From the NCBI GenBank assembly GCA_030527665.1, contig JAUNAK010000021.1, positions 1 through 40,829 of the forward strand: DNA of 40,829 bases. Reading direction: 5' to 3'. A program made the translations under genes and the position numbers. Position 1 is the stretch's first letter; each line of letters begins with the position of its first letter. This DNA comes from Eubacteriales bacterium. Its GTDB lineage: Bacteria > Bacillota > Clostridia > Lachnospirales > Lachnospiraceae. Below the pieces are notes generated by a model. The model was given only the letters and a program-made list of their open reading frames with translations, was not told where the DNA came from and searched no databases. This document shows positions 15,809 through 23,935 of the stretch, in pieces.

Positions 15809-16759
15809 TTACAAGCCCTTACCGTCATTCATCTTCTCAACGATCTTGTTAACTGCGATCAGCAGAATAACATTGATAACGGTATTGAACAGACCAACTG
15901 CCGTTGAAAAACTGTAGTCACCATCCAGAAGACCTTTCTTATATACATAGGTTGCAATGATCTCGGATGCGCCCAGGTTCAGGTCCGTCTGCAGGGCATA
16001 TGCTTTTTCAAAACCGATGCTCATGATGTTTCCTGCCTGAAGAATGAACTGGATAATAACCATATCCTTGATTGCCGGCCACTCAACCGCTTTGATCTGC
16101 TGAATGATATTGGCTCCGTCGATCAGAGCAGCTTCCCGAAGTTCCTGACTTGCATTGGAAAGGGAAGCGGTATACATGATGGATGCCCAGCCGGCTCCCT
16201 GCCAGATTCCGCTGATGATGTAAATCGAACGGAAGGCTTCCGGCATTGTCATGAAGTTGATGCTGGAATGAAACATCAGGTTGACCGGTCCGGTAACGGA
16301 CAGGAAGATCTTGACGATACCGCAGAGTACGATGACCGAAATGAAGTTCGGCATATACAATACCAGCTGTATCTTCTTCTTGATTCCGGTACTCTGGATC
16401 CGATTCAGAAGAAACGCCAGAATGATCGGAACCGGAAAGCCCCAGAGCATTCCGTAAATACTAAGTTTCAATGTATTTACCAGATACCGCATAAAATCCG
16501 GTGATGATAAAAATCTCCGGAAATACTTCAATCCTACCCACCTGCTTCCGAATACGCCGGCAATCGGATTGTAATCTTCAAAGGCAATCAATATTCCGCC
16601 CATCGGGATATACCTGAAGATCAATGTCAATGCCAGTGCCGGAAGCAAAAAGATCACATACAGCTGCCAGTGTGATCTCATATAAGCAAGTGTGCCCTTG
16701 AGATCCGCCCCGCGTCCTGCTTTCGTTCCTGCAGCAGCCGCTTTTGCTTTACCGCTCAT
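15809..16759 (-). CDS. CUT1 ABC sugar permease, LplB-like
   Basis: First gene of the importer operon; 316 aa. An unusually Ala/Lys-rich cytoplasmic N-terminus (~20 residues) precedes six predicted membrane segments, beginning with LYVIFLLPALALTLIF. IPMGGILIAFEDYNP and the EAA loop REAALIDGANIIQQIK are characteristic of LplB/YtcP-type permeases for complex saccharides. Its promoter lies in the 426-bp divergent region shared with the LacI-family regulator, under an array of repeated boxes. Confidence 0.9.
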   Translation of the reverse strand: MSGKAKAAAAGTKAGRGADLKGTLAYMRSHWQLYVIFLLPALALTLIFRYIPMGGILIAFEDYNPIAGVFGSRWVGLKYFRRFLSSPDFMRYLVNTLKLSIYGMLWGFPVPIILAFLLNRIQSTGIKKKIQLVLYMPNFISVIVLCGIVKIFLSVTGPVNLMFHSSINFMTMPEAFRSIYIISGIWQGAGWASIMYTASLSNASQELREAALIDGANIIQQIKAVEWPAIKDMVIIQFILQAGNIMSIGFEKAYALQTDLNLGASEIIATYVYKKGLLDGDYSFSTAVGLFNTVINVILLIAVNKIVEKMNDGKGL

Positions 16760-16781
16760 TACGATTCCCCTTCCTTGATTT

Positions 16782-17085
16782 GTGCATTTGTAAAATCGCG
16801 TTGTTGCTTTTGTGACTTCAGAATAGCATCATTGTTACAAAATGTCAACTTTCATTTTTACATTTGCACGATTCATATTTGCACATTTTTCACATCGCTT
16901 TTTTGTGCATTTTTACTTCCGCGTTTCAGGAATCAACTATTTTTCCGCAATACATAAGAAAAAACAGGCTGTTTTCCTGTCACAATACCACTTTGTCATT
17001 TGCACAAAGGCTCACAAATGCAAAAAGCATCTCCTTCCTCACCGTTTTTACATTATATTTTACATTTGTAACATTTCATTTGACA
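16782..17085. promoter_or_regulatory. Operator array: nine CATTTG-centred boxes
   Basis: Nine variants of a 12-bp box related to TTACATTTGTAA lie in 304 bp, in both orientations: 16782-16793, 16835-16848 (14 bp, four central T), 16858-16869, 16873-16884, 16905-16916, 16994-17005, 17012-17023 (inverted), 17060-17071 (the near-perfect palindrome TTACATTTGTAA) and 17074-17085. One overlaps the -35 of the importer promoter and one the -35 of the regulator promoter. The adjacent LacI-family protein is the obvious candidate binder, which would make the region a negatively autoregulated switch. Confidence 0.65.
16820..16848 (-). promoter_or_regulatory. Promoter of the fructoside importer operon
   Basis: Minus strand: consensus -35 TTGACA (16843-16848), 17-bp spacer, -10 TATTCT (16820-16825). 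Box 16835-16848 overlaps the -35. The leader would be about 55 nt. Confidence 0.7.
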
Positions 17086-17107
17086 TTTTATGTTTCTCCA
17101 TTATAAT
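17080..17107 (+). promoter_or_regulatory. Promoter of the LacI-family regulator operon
   Basis: Consensus -35 TTGACA (17080-17085) and consensus -10 TATAAT (17102-17107), 16 bp apart, with box 17074-17085 covering the -35. The leader to the regulator ATG is about 72 nt and carries an AAAGGAG site. Confidence 0.8.
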
Positions 17108-17185
17108 AGTGGTATAAGAAAGTAAAACATATCGTATAATCACATATATACACTGCATAAAAACACTTAAAGGAGACCCGACCAA

Positions 17186-18256
17186 ATGGCAGGAAGAGTA
17201 ACGATCCAGGACATCGCAGATGCACTGGGAGTTTCACGTAATACCGTTTCAAAAGCTTTAAACAATACAGGAATTCTGGCCGAAGCGACCAAAGAAAAGG
17301 TTTTGCAGAAGGCAATGGAGATGGGATACAAGCAGTTCTCCTATGTTAATTATACCAACCAGATGGAGCCCGGATATCTGGCTCCCGCTTCGGAGGACTG
17401 CTCCGAGATTGCTCTGTTCACCGCTTATTTTATGGATAATTCTCATTTCGGCCGCTCTATGCTGGACAAATTTCAGCAGGAGATCTCGATACTCGGATAC
17501 AGCCTGACCATGCACCGAGTACTTCCCGCCAATCTGGAGAATATGACCCTTCCGGCTTCCTATAATCCGGAGCGTACAGCAGGCATTGTCTGCATTGAGC
17601 TTTTTAACTATGAATATGCACAGATGGTCTGCGGTCTCGGCAAGCCTACGCTGTTTGTAGACGGTCCGCTCCCCAATAAAAAAGGACCTCTGAATACGGA
17701 TTTTCTGTGTATGGATAACCAGACGCACATCTTTTCCGTAGTCAATCACATGGCAGAGATCGGAAAAACACGAATCGGTTTTATCGGCCAGTATAATCAC
17801 TGCACTTCTTTTTATGAGCGCTACATTGCCTATCGCAATGCCATGTATCTGGCCGGACTACCAATCGATGAATCACACTGCCTGATTCATAATTATCCGG
17901 GCGTCGAGCGGCCGAACGGAGAAGATTATCTCCGTTATCTGGAAGCGGGCATAGCAAAGATGGATGCTCTGCCGGATATCTTTATCTGTGCCAATGATTT
18001 TGTTGCACTGGATGCCATGCGTGTCTTCAAAAAATTGGGGATCTCCGTTCCGGAAGATGTTTATCTGTGCGGTTTCGATGATTCTCCGGAATCCCGCATC
18101 GTCACCCCTGCACTGACCACGATCCATATTCACACACAGATCATGGGCTTCTCCGCCGCACAGCTTCTGCTGTCCCGCATCAAAGAGCCTACTCTGAATA
18201 ATCGTACGATCTACACAGAAACAAGCCTGATCTACCGGGCTTCCACCAACGATTAA
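17186..18256 (+). CDS. LacI-family transcriptional regulator
   Basis: A 356-aa regulator. The N-terminal helix-turn-helix is VTIQDIADALGVSRNTVSKALN (residues 5-26, given here in parts: IQDIADALGVS and RNTVSKALN), and a periplasmic-binding-protein-like sensor fills residues ~70-350, including DIFICANDFVALDAMRV and LCGFDDSPESR. The hinge after MEMGYK reads QFSYVNYTNQ and lacks the usual YxPN-x-x-AR-x-L pattern whose leucine inserts at the central CG of standard LacI operators. The surrounding boxes also lack a central CG. It is divergent from the importer/GH32 operon and heads an operon with YesL and a membrane protein. Likely effector: a fructoside or its breakdown product. Confidence 0.9.
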   Translation: MAGRVTIQDIADALGVSRNTVSKALNNTGILAEATKEKVLQKAMEMGYKQFSYVNYTNQMEPGYLAPASEDCSEIALFTAYFMDNSHFGRSMLDKFQQEISILGYSLTMHRVLPANLENMTLPASYNPERTAGIVCIELFNYEYAQMVCGLGKPTLFVDGPLPNKKGPLNTDFLCMDNQTHIFSVVNHMAEIGKTRIGFIGQYNHCTSFYERYIAYRNAMYLAGLPIDESHCLIHNYPGVERPNGEDYLRYLEAGIAKMDALPDIFICANDFVALDAMRVFKKLGISVPEDVYLCGFDDSPESRIVTPALTTIHIHTQIMGFSAAQLLLSRIKEPTLNNRTIYTETSLIYRASTND

Positions 18257-18324
18257 TAAAGGTCTTCTGCATCACCTGCAGATTTCGCATTATTAAATTT
18301 CAGTACCATTCAAAGGAGGCCTCT

Positions 18325-18999
18325 ATGAACCGTCTATTCAATCCTGACGCACCGATCATGCATCTACTCTCCAAAATAGCAATGAGCATCTATCTCAATG
18401 CACTCTGGATGATCTGCTGCATTCCAATTGTTACCATAGGTGCCTCCACGACCGCACTCTTCTATGTCAGTCAGAAGCTTGTAAAGAATGAAGAAGGGCA
18501 TCCTACCCAAAATTTCTTTCATTCCTTTCGTGCAAACCTGAAACAGGCCACCGGCATCTGGCTGATCCTGCTGGCTGTCGGCCTTGTACTCGGCGTGGAT
18601 GCCTATGCCTTATATCATCTGCGCTTCAGCAATGCTTTCTGGACGGTTCTGACAGCGGTCTTTATCGTTGCCCTTGCCGCCTATGTTATCGTGCTGCTGT
18701 ATATTTTTCCGCTGCTCGCCCACTTCGACAATACGACCGGTGCCATGTTCCGCAATTCCCTGATCATCGGCATGCATTTTCTGCTCTGTACCGTGCTGAT
18801 GGCTGCCGTATATGCCGCAATGGTTTTCCTTATCATTCGAATCTTTACACCGGCATTTCTTCTCGGCATGGGAGTATGTGCACTGCTGTGCTCCTATCTT
18901 CTGTCCGGAATCCTGCGGCAGATGGAAGGCTCTGATCCGGAAGGCAGCTCAAGCAGCAGCAACAGCTCTGACGGAAACACGGAGGACGAAAACAGATGA
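18325..18999 (+). CDS. YesL-family (DUF624) membrane protein
   Basis: A 224-aa polytopic membrane protein with the DUF624 signature near the N-terminus (MNRLFNPDAPIMHLLSKIA and WMICCIPIVTIGASTTALFY, split here into its two conserved parts) and about five membrane segments. The C-terminal tail is a Ser/Asn-rich cytoplasmic or extracellular stretch (GSSSSSNSSDGN). YesL proteins are encoded beside CUT1 transporters for plant or host oligosaccharides and may support the permease, but no biochemical role is established. It lies 68 bp after the LacI gene and overlaps the next gene by ATGA. Confidence 0.85.
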   Translation: MNRLFNPDAPIMHLLSKIAMSIYLNALWMICCIPIVTIGASTTALFYVSQKLVKNEEGHPTQNFFHSFRANLKQATGIWLILLAVGLVLGVDAYALYHLRFSNAFWTVLTAVFIVALAAYVIVLLYIFPLLAHFDNTTGAMFRNSLIIGMHFLLCTVLMAAVYAAMVFLIIRIFTPAFLLGMGVCALLCSYLLSGILRQMEGSDPEGSSSSSNSSDGNTEDENR

Positions 19000-19658
19000 G
19001 CAAACCATTGAGCAAATGGTCGAAGGACTGGTCATCGAAGCAAAAGCTGCAGTATATATGGGATTATTACAAACTGCCTCTGTTTGCTGCAGTGATTCTC
19101 CTCTATGTTCTGGGTTCCCTTTTTTATGGACGTCTGACCAGAAAGGAAATCGTTCTGTACACAGCATTGATCAATGTGGAGCCATCCTCTGCACTGGTAC
19201 AGCAGCTGACCGATCATTACCTTGCCGATGAAATATCCGGAGATTCCGCAGCTACTTCCCGCGCCAGCCGTCAGGAAGTATATCTCTATCAGAATCTCTT
19301 TCTGTCTGCAGCCGACAATGCAGATCCGCAGTACACTGCTGCATCCCGCATGAAGATCCTGGCCGCAATCGATGCTGAAGAACTGGATGTTATCGTGACA
19401 TCCCGTGAAGTAATGGATGCTTTCGCAGAAAAAGAATATCTATATGATCTGACAGAACTGGTGGATGCAGATGTACGTTCAAACCAGTCGACTCTGTACC
19501 GGTACGACTCCGCTTCCTCCGACCGGATACTGGGACTGCATATATCGGAAGATTCAATTCTTGAACCCTCCAGGTATGATCAGGATCTGTATGTCGGAAT
19601 CCTGGTCAATACGCCAAGAATCGAGCAGGCATCCGCCTATCTGAAGTATCTGTATTGA
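18996..19658 (+). CDS. Membrane-anchored YesL partner, binding-protein-like
   Basis: A 220-aa protein translated by ATGA overlap with YesL. A basic N-terminus (LSKWSKDWSSKQKLQYIW) is followed by one membrane segment at ~28-46, so the remaining ~170 residues are outside the cell. The outer part resembles pieces of extracellular solute-binding proteins: MKILAAIDAEELDVIVTSRE is like the hinge region with a xGxLDVxI motif, and VGILVNTPRIEQASAYLKYL is like their late helix. It is too short to be a complete binding protein. It may help the YesL/CUT1 complex; no function can be assigned with confidence. Confidence 0.7.
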   Translation: MSKPLSKWSKDWSSKQKLQYIWDYYKLPLFAAVILLYVLGSLFYGRLTRKEIVLYTALINVEPSSALVQQLTDHYLADEISGDSAATSRASRQEVYLYQNLFLSAADNADPQYTAASRMKILAAIDAEELDVIVTSREVMDAFAEKEYLYDLTELVDADVRSNQSTLYRYDSASSDRILGLHISEDSILEPSRYDQDLYVGILVNTPRIEQASAYLKYLY

Positions 19659-19791
19659 ATCAGCATATAAGAGATCCGTTTCTGCAGTATCGATCCATCA
19701 CACATGCGTATACACGCTATCCTTTCAAATGCGACAGGACAACCGTTGATCGGTTCTCCTTTCTGCAGATAAAACCTCTATACAAGCCAAA

Positions 19792-19817
19792 AGGACAGGA
19801 GCATCTGCTCCTGTCCT
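19792..19817 (-). terminator. Bidirectional terminator between convergent genes
   Basis: An 11-bp perfect stem AGGACAGGAGC/GCTCCTGTCCT with a 4-nt loop. On the minus strand TTTTGG follows, serving the lipoprotein gene at 19893; on the plus strand GCTTCGTTTATTC follows, which could end the YesL operon. Confidence 0.75.
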
Positions 19818-19892
19818 GCTTCGTTTATTCTTACCTCTATCGAAAATCCGTATTTACAGCAATGTAAGTCACCAGACGCAAGCTTCTGTTTC

Positions 19893-20555
19893 TTATGCGA
19901 TCTGCTCCGCCAGCTGCTGTACCTCATCTTCTGTCAGTCCCTTGTCCGAATAGATTGAAAACGAATATCCGTTTTTGCTCCATGTCACATTCCGAATGGT
20001 TCCGTTCTCACCGCGCAGTTTCAGCTCTGCGCCCTCGAATTCCACATATTTTTCTTCCGGATACTCATTATAATCACCGCTGATATCTTCATGTCCGGCC
20101 TGTTTGCGAATGCAGATCTCCTGCTCTGCATTGCGGTACACCGCCTGGAACATCTGACCATCCATGACCGAAATGTTCATTTCCGTAAATCCTTCGATCT
20201 GCTCCGGTACCTGCACATCGAAATCGATATGCTTTTTCGCCTCATCCACAGAATCATATTCCACAAACGGATTTGCCATTCCCACAATTTCCGATTCCGA
20301 AACCGTTGAGGATGCATTGCTGTCAGCAGCTGATGTACTGCCTGCGGCTGTTGCTGCCGTACTGTCGGCTGCTGATGTACTGCCGGCAGCTGTCGATACC
20401 GCACTGTCGGCTGCAGATGCGCAGCTTACTGCGGATGCGGCCTTGCTGTCCGCCGAAGCCGCCGTCTGCTTTCCTCCGCAGGCTGCCAGTGCAGCTGTAC
20501 AGGCTCCGAGTGTCAGAAGTACAGTCAGTTTATGATAATATTTTTTCGCATTCAT
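19893..20555 (-). CDS. Lipoprotein with Ala/Ser/Thr-rich spacer
   Basis: A 220-aa secreted lipoprotein with lipobox LAAC (Cys26). Residues ~30-90 are a low-complexity spacer with two copies of TAAGSTSAADS, visible as a DNA repeat. The folded part (residues ~92-220) has alternating beta-strand-like stretches (FTEMNISVMDGQMFQAVYRN, EICIRKQAGHED, IRNVTWSKNGYSFSIYSD) ending in a helix EDEVQQLAEQIA, a pattern reminiscent of DUF4367/anti-sigma C-terminal domains. Function is unknown. It follows the PAP2 gene by 43 bp and may be read through from the lipid operon or from its own promoter. Confidence 0.75.
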   Translation of the reverse strand: MNAKKYYHKLTVLLTLGACTAALAACGGKQTAASADSKAASAVSCASAADSAVSTAAGSTSAADSTAATAAGSTSAADSNASSTVSESEIVGMANPFVEYDSVDEAKKHIDFDVQVPEQIEGFTEMNISVMDGQMFQAVYRNAEQEICIRKQAGHEDISGDYNEYPEEKYVEFEGAELKLRGENGTIRNVTWSKNGYSFSIYSDKGLTEDEVQQLAEQIA

Positions 20556-20598
20556 CGCCTTCTGTATGATCCGGGTTCACTCTTGCGAGCCCTGCGGA

Positions 20599-21246
20599 TC
20601 ATTCCCCTTTCTCCCGTTTTCCGGGTATTGCCATTTTCTTCGATATCCAATATGCCAGCTCTGCTGTCAGTATACCACCAAATACATCAGCCAGCACATG
20701 CTGTTTAGTCGTTAATGTGGATACACAGACTGCCAGCGAAAATACCAGTGTTCCGTATCGAAAAAACGGTGAACAGTCCTCTTTTCTCTTTCGCATACCG
20801 ATCCAGCAGAACCAGCTGACCATACAGTGAATTGACGGAAACAGGTTATCCGGTGCATCGATCCTGTACAGGAAACGCATCAGAATATCCCACACACCAT
20901 TCCCGGTTATTTCCGGACGCAGCATCGTCGTCGGCATAAGCAGATAAAGCAGCAAAGCGATCGTCTTGCCGATGATGTCCGCCCGGAAGAAGATCTTCGC
21001 CTCCTTCCGGTCTCCGCATGCGATATACACATAGGTAAGCGCCCACACCAGAAAACAGATCAGATAGATCGCGATCGTCCATGTCACAAGCGGGATCCGT
21101 TCATCGATCCCGGAAGTCAATACATAATGCTGTCGATTCTTCGTCAGGATCCTTGCTCCGTAAAATACCGATTCGTTCCAGATCAGGCACAGGATCGGGG
21201 CAAGCAGGTTCCGCCTGTTCTCTTTCCATATTTTCAGGTATTTCAT
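20599..21246 (-). CDS. PAP2-superfamily membrane phosphatase
   Basis: A 215-aa multi-pass membrane protein with the acid-phosphatase/vanadium haloperoxidase core: RP in MLRPEI (motif 1, partly degenerate), FPSIHC (motif 2, PSxH near residue 139) and STLTTKQHVLADVFGG (motif 3, H and D). The arrangement, with PSIH and a widely spaced H-x3-D, is like the PAP2_3/inositol-phosphorylceramide-synthase-like group. It dephosphorylates lipid phosphates such as phosphatidate or phosphatidylglycerophosphate, or moves a lipid head group. I use the ATG at 21246 with AAGGGA upstream; a TTG three codons earlier is less likely. It is the last enzyme gene of the phospholipid operon. Confidence 0.87.
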   Translation of the reverse strand: MKYLKIWKENRRNLLAPILCLIWNESVFYGARILTKNRQHYVLTSGIDERIPLVTWTIAIYLICFLVWALTYVYIACGDRKEAKIFFRADIIGKTIALLLYLLMPTTMLRPEITGNGVWDILMRFLYRIDAPDNLFPSIHCMVSWFCWIGMRKRKEDCSPFFRYGTLVFSLAVCVSTLTTKQHVLADVFGGILTAELAYWISKKMAIPGKREKGE

Positions 21247-21277
21247 ACTATTCAAATCCCTTTTACTTTTGCTTTTT

Positions 21278-22084
21278 CTATTTCCTCACATTGATTCGCT
21301 GTCCGGCTTTCACTGGTACCTCTTTTCCTTCACGAGTCTGCGCATACAGTTTTGATGAAAACTGTACCTGACCGGGTTTCACAAGCAGAATAATGGTAGA
21401 ACCTCCGTATTCGAAATATCCCTTTTCCTGCCCTCTTCGGATGACAGCCTCCTGATGCAGGTTTTGAATGCGTCCCACCAGCATGGCCCCTACTTCCATC
21501 TGGATCACATCGCCGAAGTTCTCGGTATGAAGCACGGTATATTCTCTCGCATTCTCAGTGAACACAGGCACATTTCGCAGTGCGATCGGGCGGACGGTAT
21601 GCAAAACACCGGGAATACAGATATTTTTTCCTTTGGTTCCGCTGTCAGGATACATATACCGGTGATAGTGATTCACACAGAGCCGGAACACCAGACAGGT
21701 ACCGCCCTCATATTCCGCGGCCAGCTGCGGATCCCGAAGCAGATCCGGAATACCGAAGCGGGACTGCTTGACCGGTATGACCAGGTCTTTTTCGATCGGA
21801 TAGATACTTAACAGTCCGTCACAGGGAGCTATAAATGCACCCGGATCCCTGTCCACCGGCCGGCAGCCGGTTCGAATCTTCCGGCAGAAAAACTGATTGA
21901 AGGATTCGTATTTTCTGTTTTCATACTCCCGCAGGTTGATATGATTCTTGCGTACAAAACCGGGAATCAGAAAACGAGAGCATCGGCTGTCACAGAATTT
22001 CCCCGCCAGGCGGGAAAGGGAAGGTCTGGTCAGGACCTTCAATATGCATCTGCCGATGACGGTTTCATATAAAAAACGCAGCAT
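21278..22084 (-). CDS. psd: Phosphatidylserine decarboxylase proenzyme
   Basis: Converts phosphatidylserine to phosphatidylethanolamine. The self-cleavage motif reads YGGST (residues 226-230): chain cleavage between Gly228 and Ser229 would generate the pyruvoyl group, in place of the LGST of E. coli. The other triad residues are in APCDG (Asp89) and VNHYHRYMYP (His141). At 268 aa it is the shorter clostridial type. The gene lies directly after pssA, separated by 74 bp with a hairpin, so both steps of PE synthesis are encoded together. Confidence 0.93.
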   Translation of the reverse strand: MLRFLYETVIGRCILKVLTRPSLSRLAGKFCDSRCSRFLIPGFVRKNHINLREYENRKYESFNQFFCRKIRTGCRPVDRDPGAFIAPCDGLLSIYPIEKDLVIPVKQSRFGIPDLLRDPQLAAEYEGGTCLVFRLCVNHYHRYMYPDSGTKGKNICIPGVLHTVRPIALRNVPVFTENAREYTVLHTENFGDVIQMEVGAMLVGRIQNLHQEAVIRRGQEKGYFEYGGSTIILLVKPGQVQFSSKLYAQTREGKEVPVKAGQRINVRK

Positions 22085-22117
22085 ATAAACTATTCCCTTT
22101 CCATATCATTTTCTAAA

Positions 22118-22156
22118 GGCAAAATGCGAATCTCGAAAGAGAATTCGCGTTTTACC
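22118..22156 (-). other. Hairpin between pssA and psd
   Basis: A long imperfect stem of roughly 16 bp (GGTAAAACGCGAA against TTCGCATTTTGCC, with one bulge and one mismatch) begins three bases after the pssA stop. On the minus strand TTTAGAAAA follows, too weak for a clear terminator. It may act as an attenuator or mRNA stabiliser inside the lipid operon. Confidence 0.5.
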
Positions 22157-22158
22157 TT

Positions 22159-22851
22159 TTATTTCAGCACCATGAAGAACAGAAGGATCAGGAAGTCCAC
22201 CGCTCCGACACCTACCATGATCAGGATCTCGCGAAGGCCAGGTTTCGGAACCTTGAATTTAGAGATAAAAGCAATGCCGACAAGCAGCAGCCCCAGAAAG
22301 TAGATCGGTGTGATATCTCTCGGCTGAATATACTGTATGGTCAGGATCAGCGGAAAAATGATTGCCGAACTGGTTACCGGCAGGCCCTCGTAGTATTTGC
22401 GGCAGCCGCCTTCCTTCTGCTGTCTCTCTTCTTCGGTCACGTTGAAGTAGGCCAGACGGATCAAAGCAGCCAGCAGGAAGAACAGCATGATCGCCAGACT
22501 CAGAATATTCAGGATCATACCATTGGTGTTGACCCGCAGTTTCGATGCTACACTGGGAATCGTTTCATATACACGCAGCATCGCACTTCCTACACAGATC
22601 GGAAGCACACCAAAAGCAACCAGATCTGCCAGAGAATCGATCTGTACGCCGTAGTTCATTTCCATGCGTGTACGATTCTTTTTGCTTCTTGCCACTCTTC
22701 CGTCAAAAGCATCACACAAGCCGCTGATCATCAGGAAGAAAATACCCACATACGGATGTCCGGTTCCATGCAGGCTGAACAAAATACCTGCCCCGGCAGA
22801 CAGAAGTGATGCATAGGTCAGCCAAACCGTGTAATCATAAAATCCCAACAT
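22159..22851 (-). CDS. pssA: CDP-diacylglycerol-serine O-phosphatidyltransferase
   Basis: Integral membrane CDP-alcohol phosphatidyltransferase that makes phosphatidylserine from CDP-diacylglycerol and serine. The family motif DG-x2-AR-x(n)-G-x3-D-x3-D is read as DAFDGRVAR followed by YGVQIDSLADL, with a spacer of twelve residues, and the LADLVAFGVLP segment is typical of the serine enzymes. It has 230 aa and about seven membrane segments. It overlaps the flippase-like gene by 17 bp, implying translational coupling, and supplies the substrate for the decarboxylase encoded next. Confidence 0.92.
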   Translation of the reverse strand: MLGFYDYTVWLTYASLLSAGAGILFSLHGTGHPYVGIFFLMISGLCDAFDGRVARSKKNRTRMEMNYGVQIDSLADLVAFGVLPICVGSAMLRVYETIPSVASKLRVNTNGMILNILSLAIMLFFLLAALIRLAYFNVTEEERQQKEGGCRKYYEGLPVTSSAIIFPLILTIQYIQPRDITPIYFLGLLLVGIAFISKFKVPKPGLREILIMVGVGAVDFLILLFFMVLK

Positions 22852-23935
22852 TTTCTCTTTTTCTCCTTATATACCCTATTATCGTTATAATTCCGCCTGT
22901 AATCACACATCCATAAAAGGTGATTCCTCTGCAGATCAGTTCCATATTCACTGCCATGGATTCTCCCAGCAGGTGGGTAAACCCATTGATCATCATATAA
23001 TCAGCCACGCCCATGGCACCGGGAATCGGTATGCTATTCGATCCCACAGCAACAAAACACTGTACCGCAACCGCCTTAAGTGCCAGCAGCCAGTCCTTTT
23101 TCCATGCCATAAACAGGAAGAAGGATACCCCCAGCTGCGAGATCCGCTGCAGTACGTTATAGAAAAAAACGTCCCGCACCACCCGGCGGTCCCCGGCGAT
23201 GATCCCTGCACAGGCATGGTACTGTTCCATCGACTGCAGAAGTTTTCTTCTTCTTTTCTTCCCGTCACGAACCAGCTTCATTTTTTCTCCGACACCGATC
23301 AGCCAGTCGCCCAGACGATAGATCAGCTTTCCCTGTTGAATCAGAAGATAAAACAGTACAGACAGGCCGATGAGAATGACCAGTCCGACGCAGTAGAGAA
23401 TATTGAACCGGATCGACAGATGCGACAGTATATTGCCGAAAAAACAGAAGTTCAACGCTGCAATACTCAGCAGTGCCACACAGTAAAACACCAGATTGAA
23501 CAGCAGTGTTATGGCAACCGCCGAGCCGTTCATGCCGTCCCGGATCATGAAGTAGGCACTGGCCGGCTGTCCGCCGGATGCAGAGGGCGTGATTGCTGAA
23601 AAATACACATCCGCTGCCCCGTAGACCAGACCGGATCCCGGTCTTTTCGTTATGTTTAATGTTTTTGCAATGCGAAGGATCGCCTGACCCTCAAACCAGA
23701 TGAACCCGAACATGCTCATGATTGCCAGCAGCACCCAGCCTCTGTTCATGCTTTGTAAACTGGCCCGGAAATCCTCCAGCCGGAATTCCTTGCTCCTGCC
23801 GATGACCATGGCAATACTTCCGATTGCAATCAGGAAGGAGAGCACAGCCCAGATCACCTTTTTTCTGTTTATTTCACATTTCCTGTTATCGTGCACGGAA
23901 CGTACCTGCCGGCACACGGAACTTATTTTCTTCAT
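22835..23935 (-). CDS. Flippase-like membrane protein (LPG synthase TM-region family)
   Basis: A 366-aa protein with about eight membrane segments of the YbhN/UPF0104/MprF-N-terminal family. Signature blocks are TPSASGGQPASAY and the late PIPGAMGVADY (usually PxPGGxGxxE). MprF's equivalent domain flips aminoacylated lipids; stand-alone members are thought to move lipids or lipid-linked sugars. I place the start at 23935 (MKKISSVCRQ), with GGAAGAGAG upstream; the frame begins ten codons earlier without a ribosome binding site. The start overlaps the 3' end of the upstream glycosyltransferase fragment by 50 bp. Its place before pssA and psd fits export of a lipid to the outer leaflet. Confidence 0.87.
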   Translation of the reverse strand: MKKISSVCRQVRSVHDNRKCEINRKKVIWAVLSFLIAIGSIAMVIGRSKEFRLEDFRASLQSMNRGWVLLAIMSMFGFIWFEGQAILRIAKTLNITKRPGSGLVYGAADVYFSAITPSASGGQPASAYFMIRDGMNGSAVAITLLFNLVFYCVALLSIAALNFCFFGNILSHLSIRFNILYCVGLVILIGLSVLFYLLIQQGKLIYRLGDWLIGVGEKMKLVRDGKKRRRKLLQSMEQYHACAGIIAGDRRVVRDVFFYNVLQRISQLGVSFFLFMAWKKDWLLALKAVAVQCFVAVGSNSIPIPGAMGVADYMMINGFTHLLGESMAVNMELICRGITFYGCVITGGIITIIGYIRRKRENVGIL

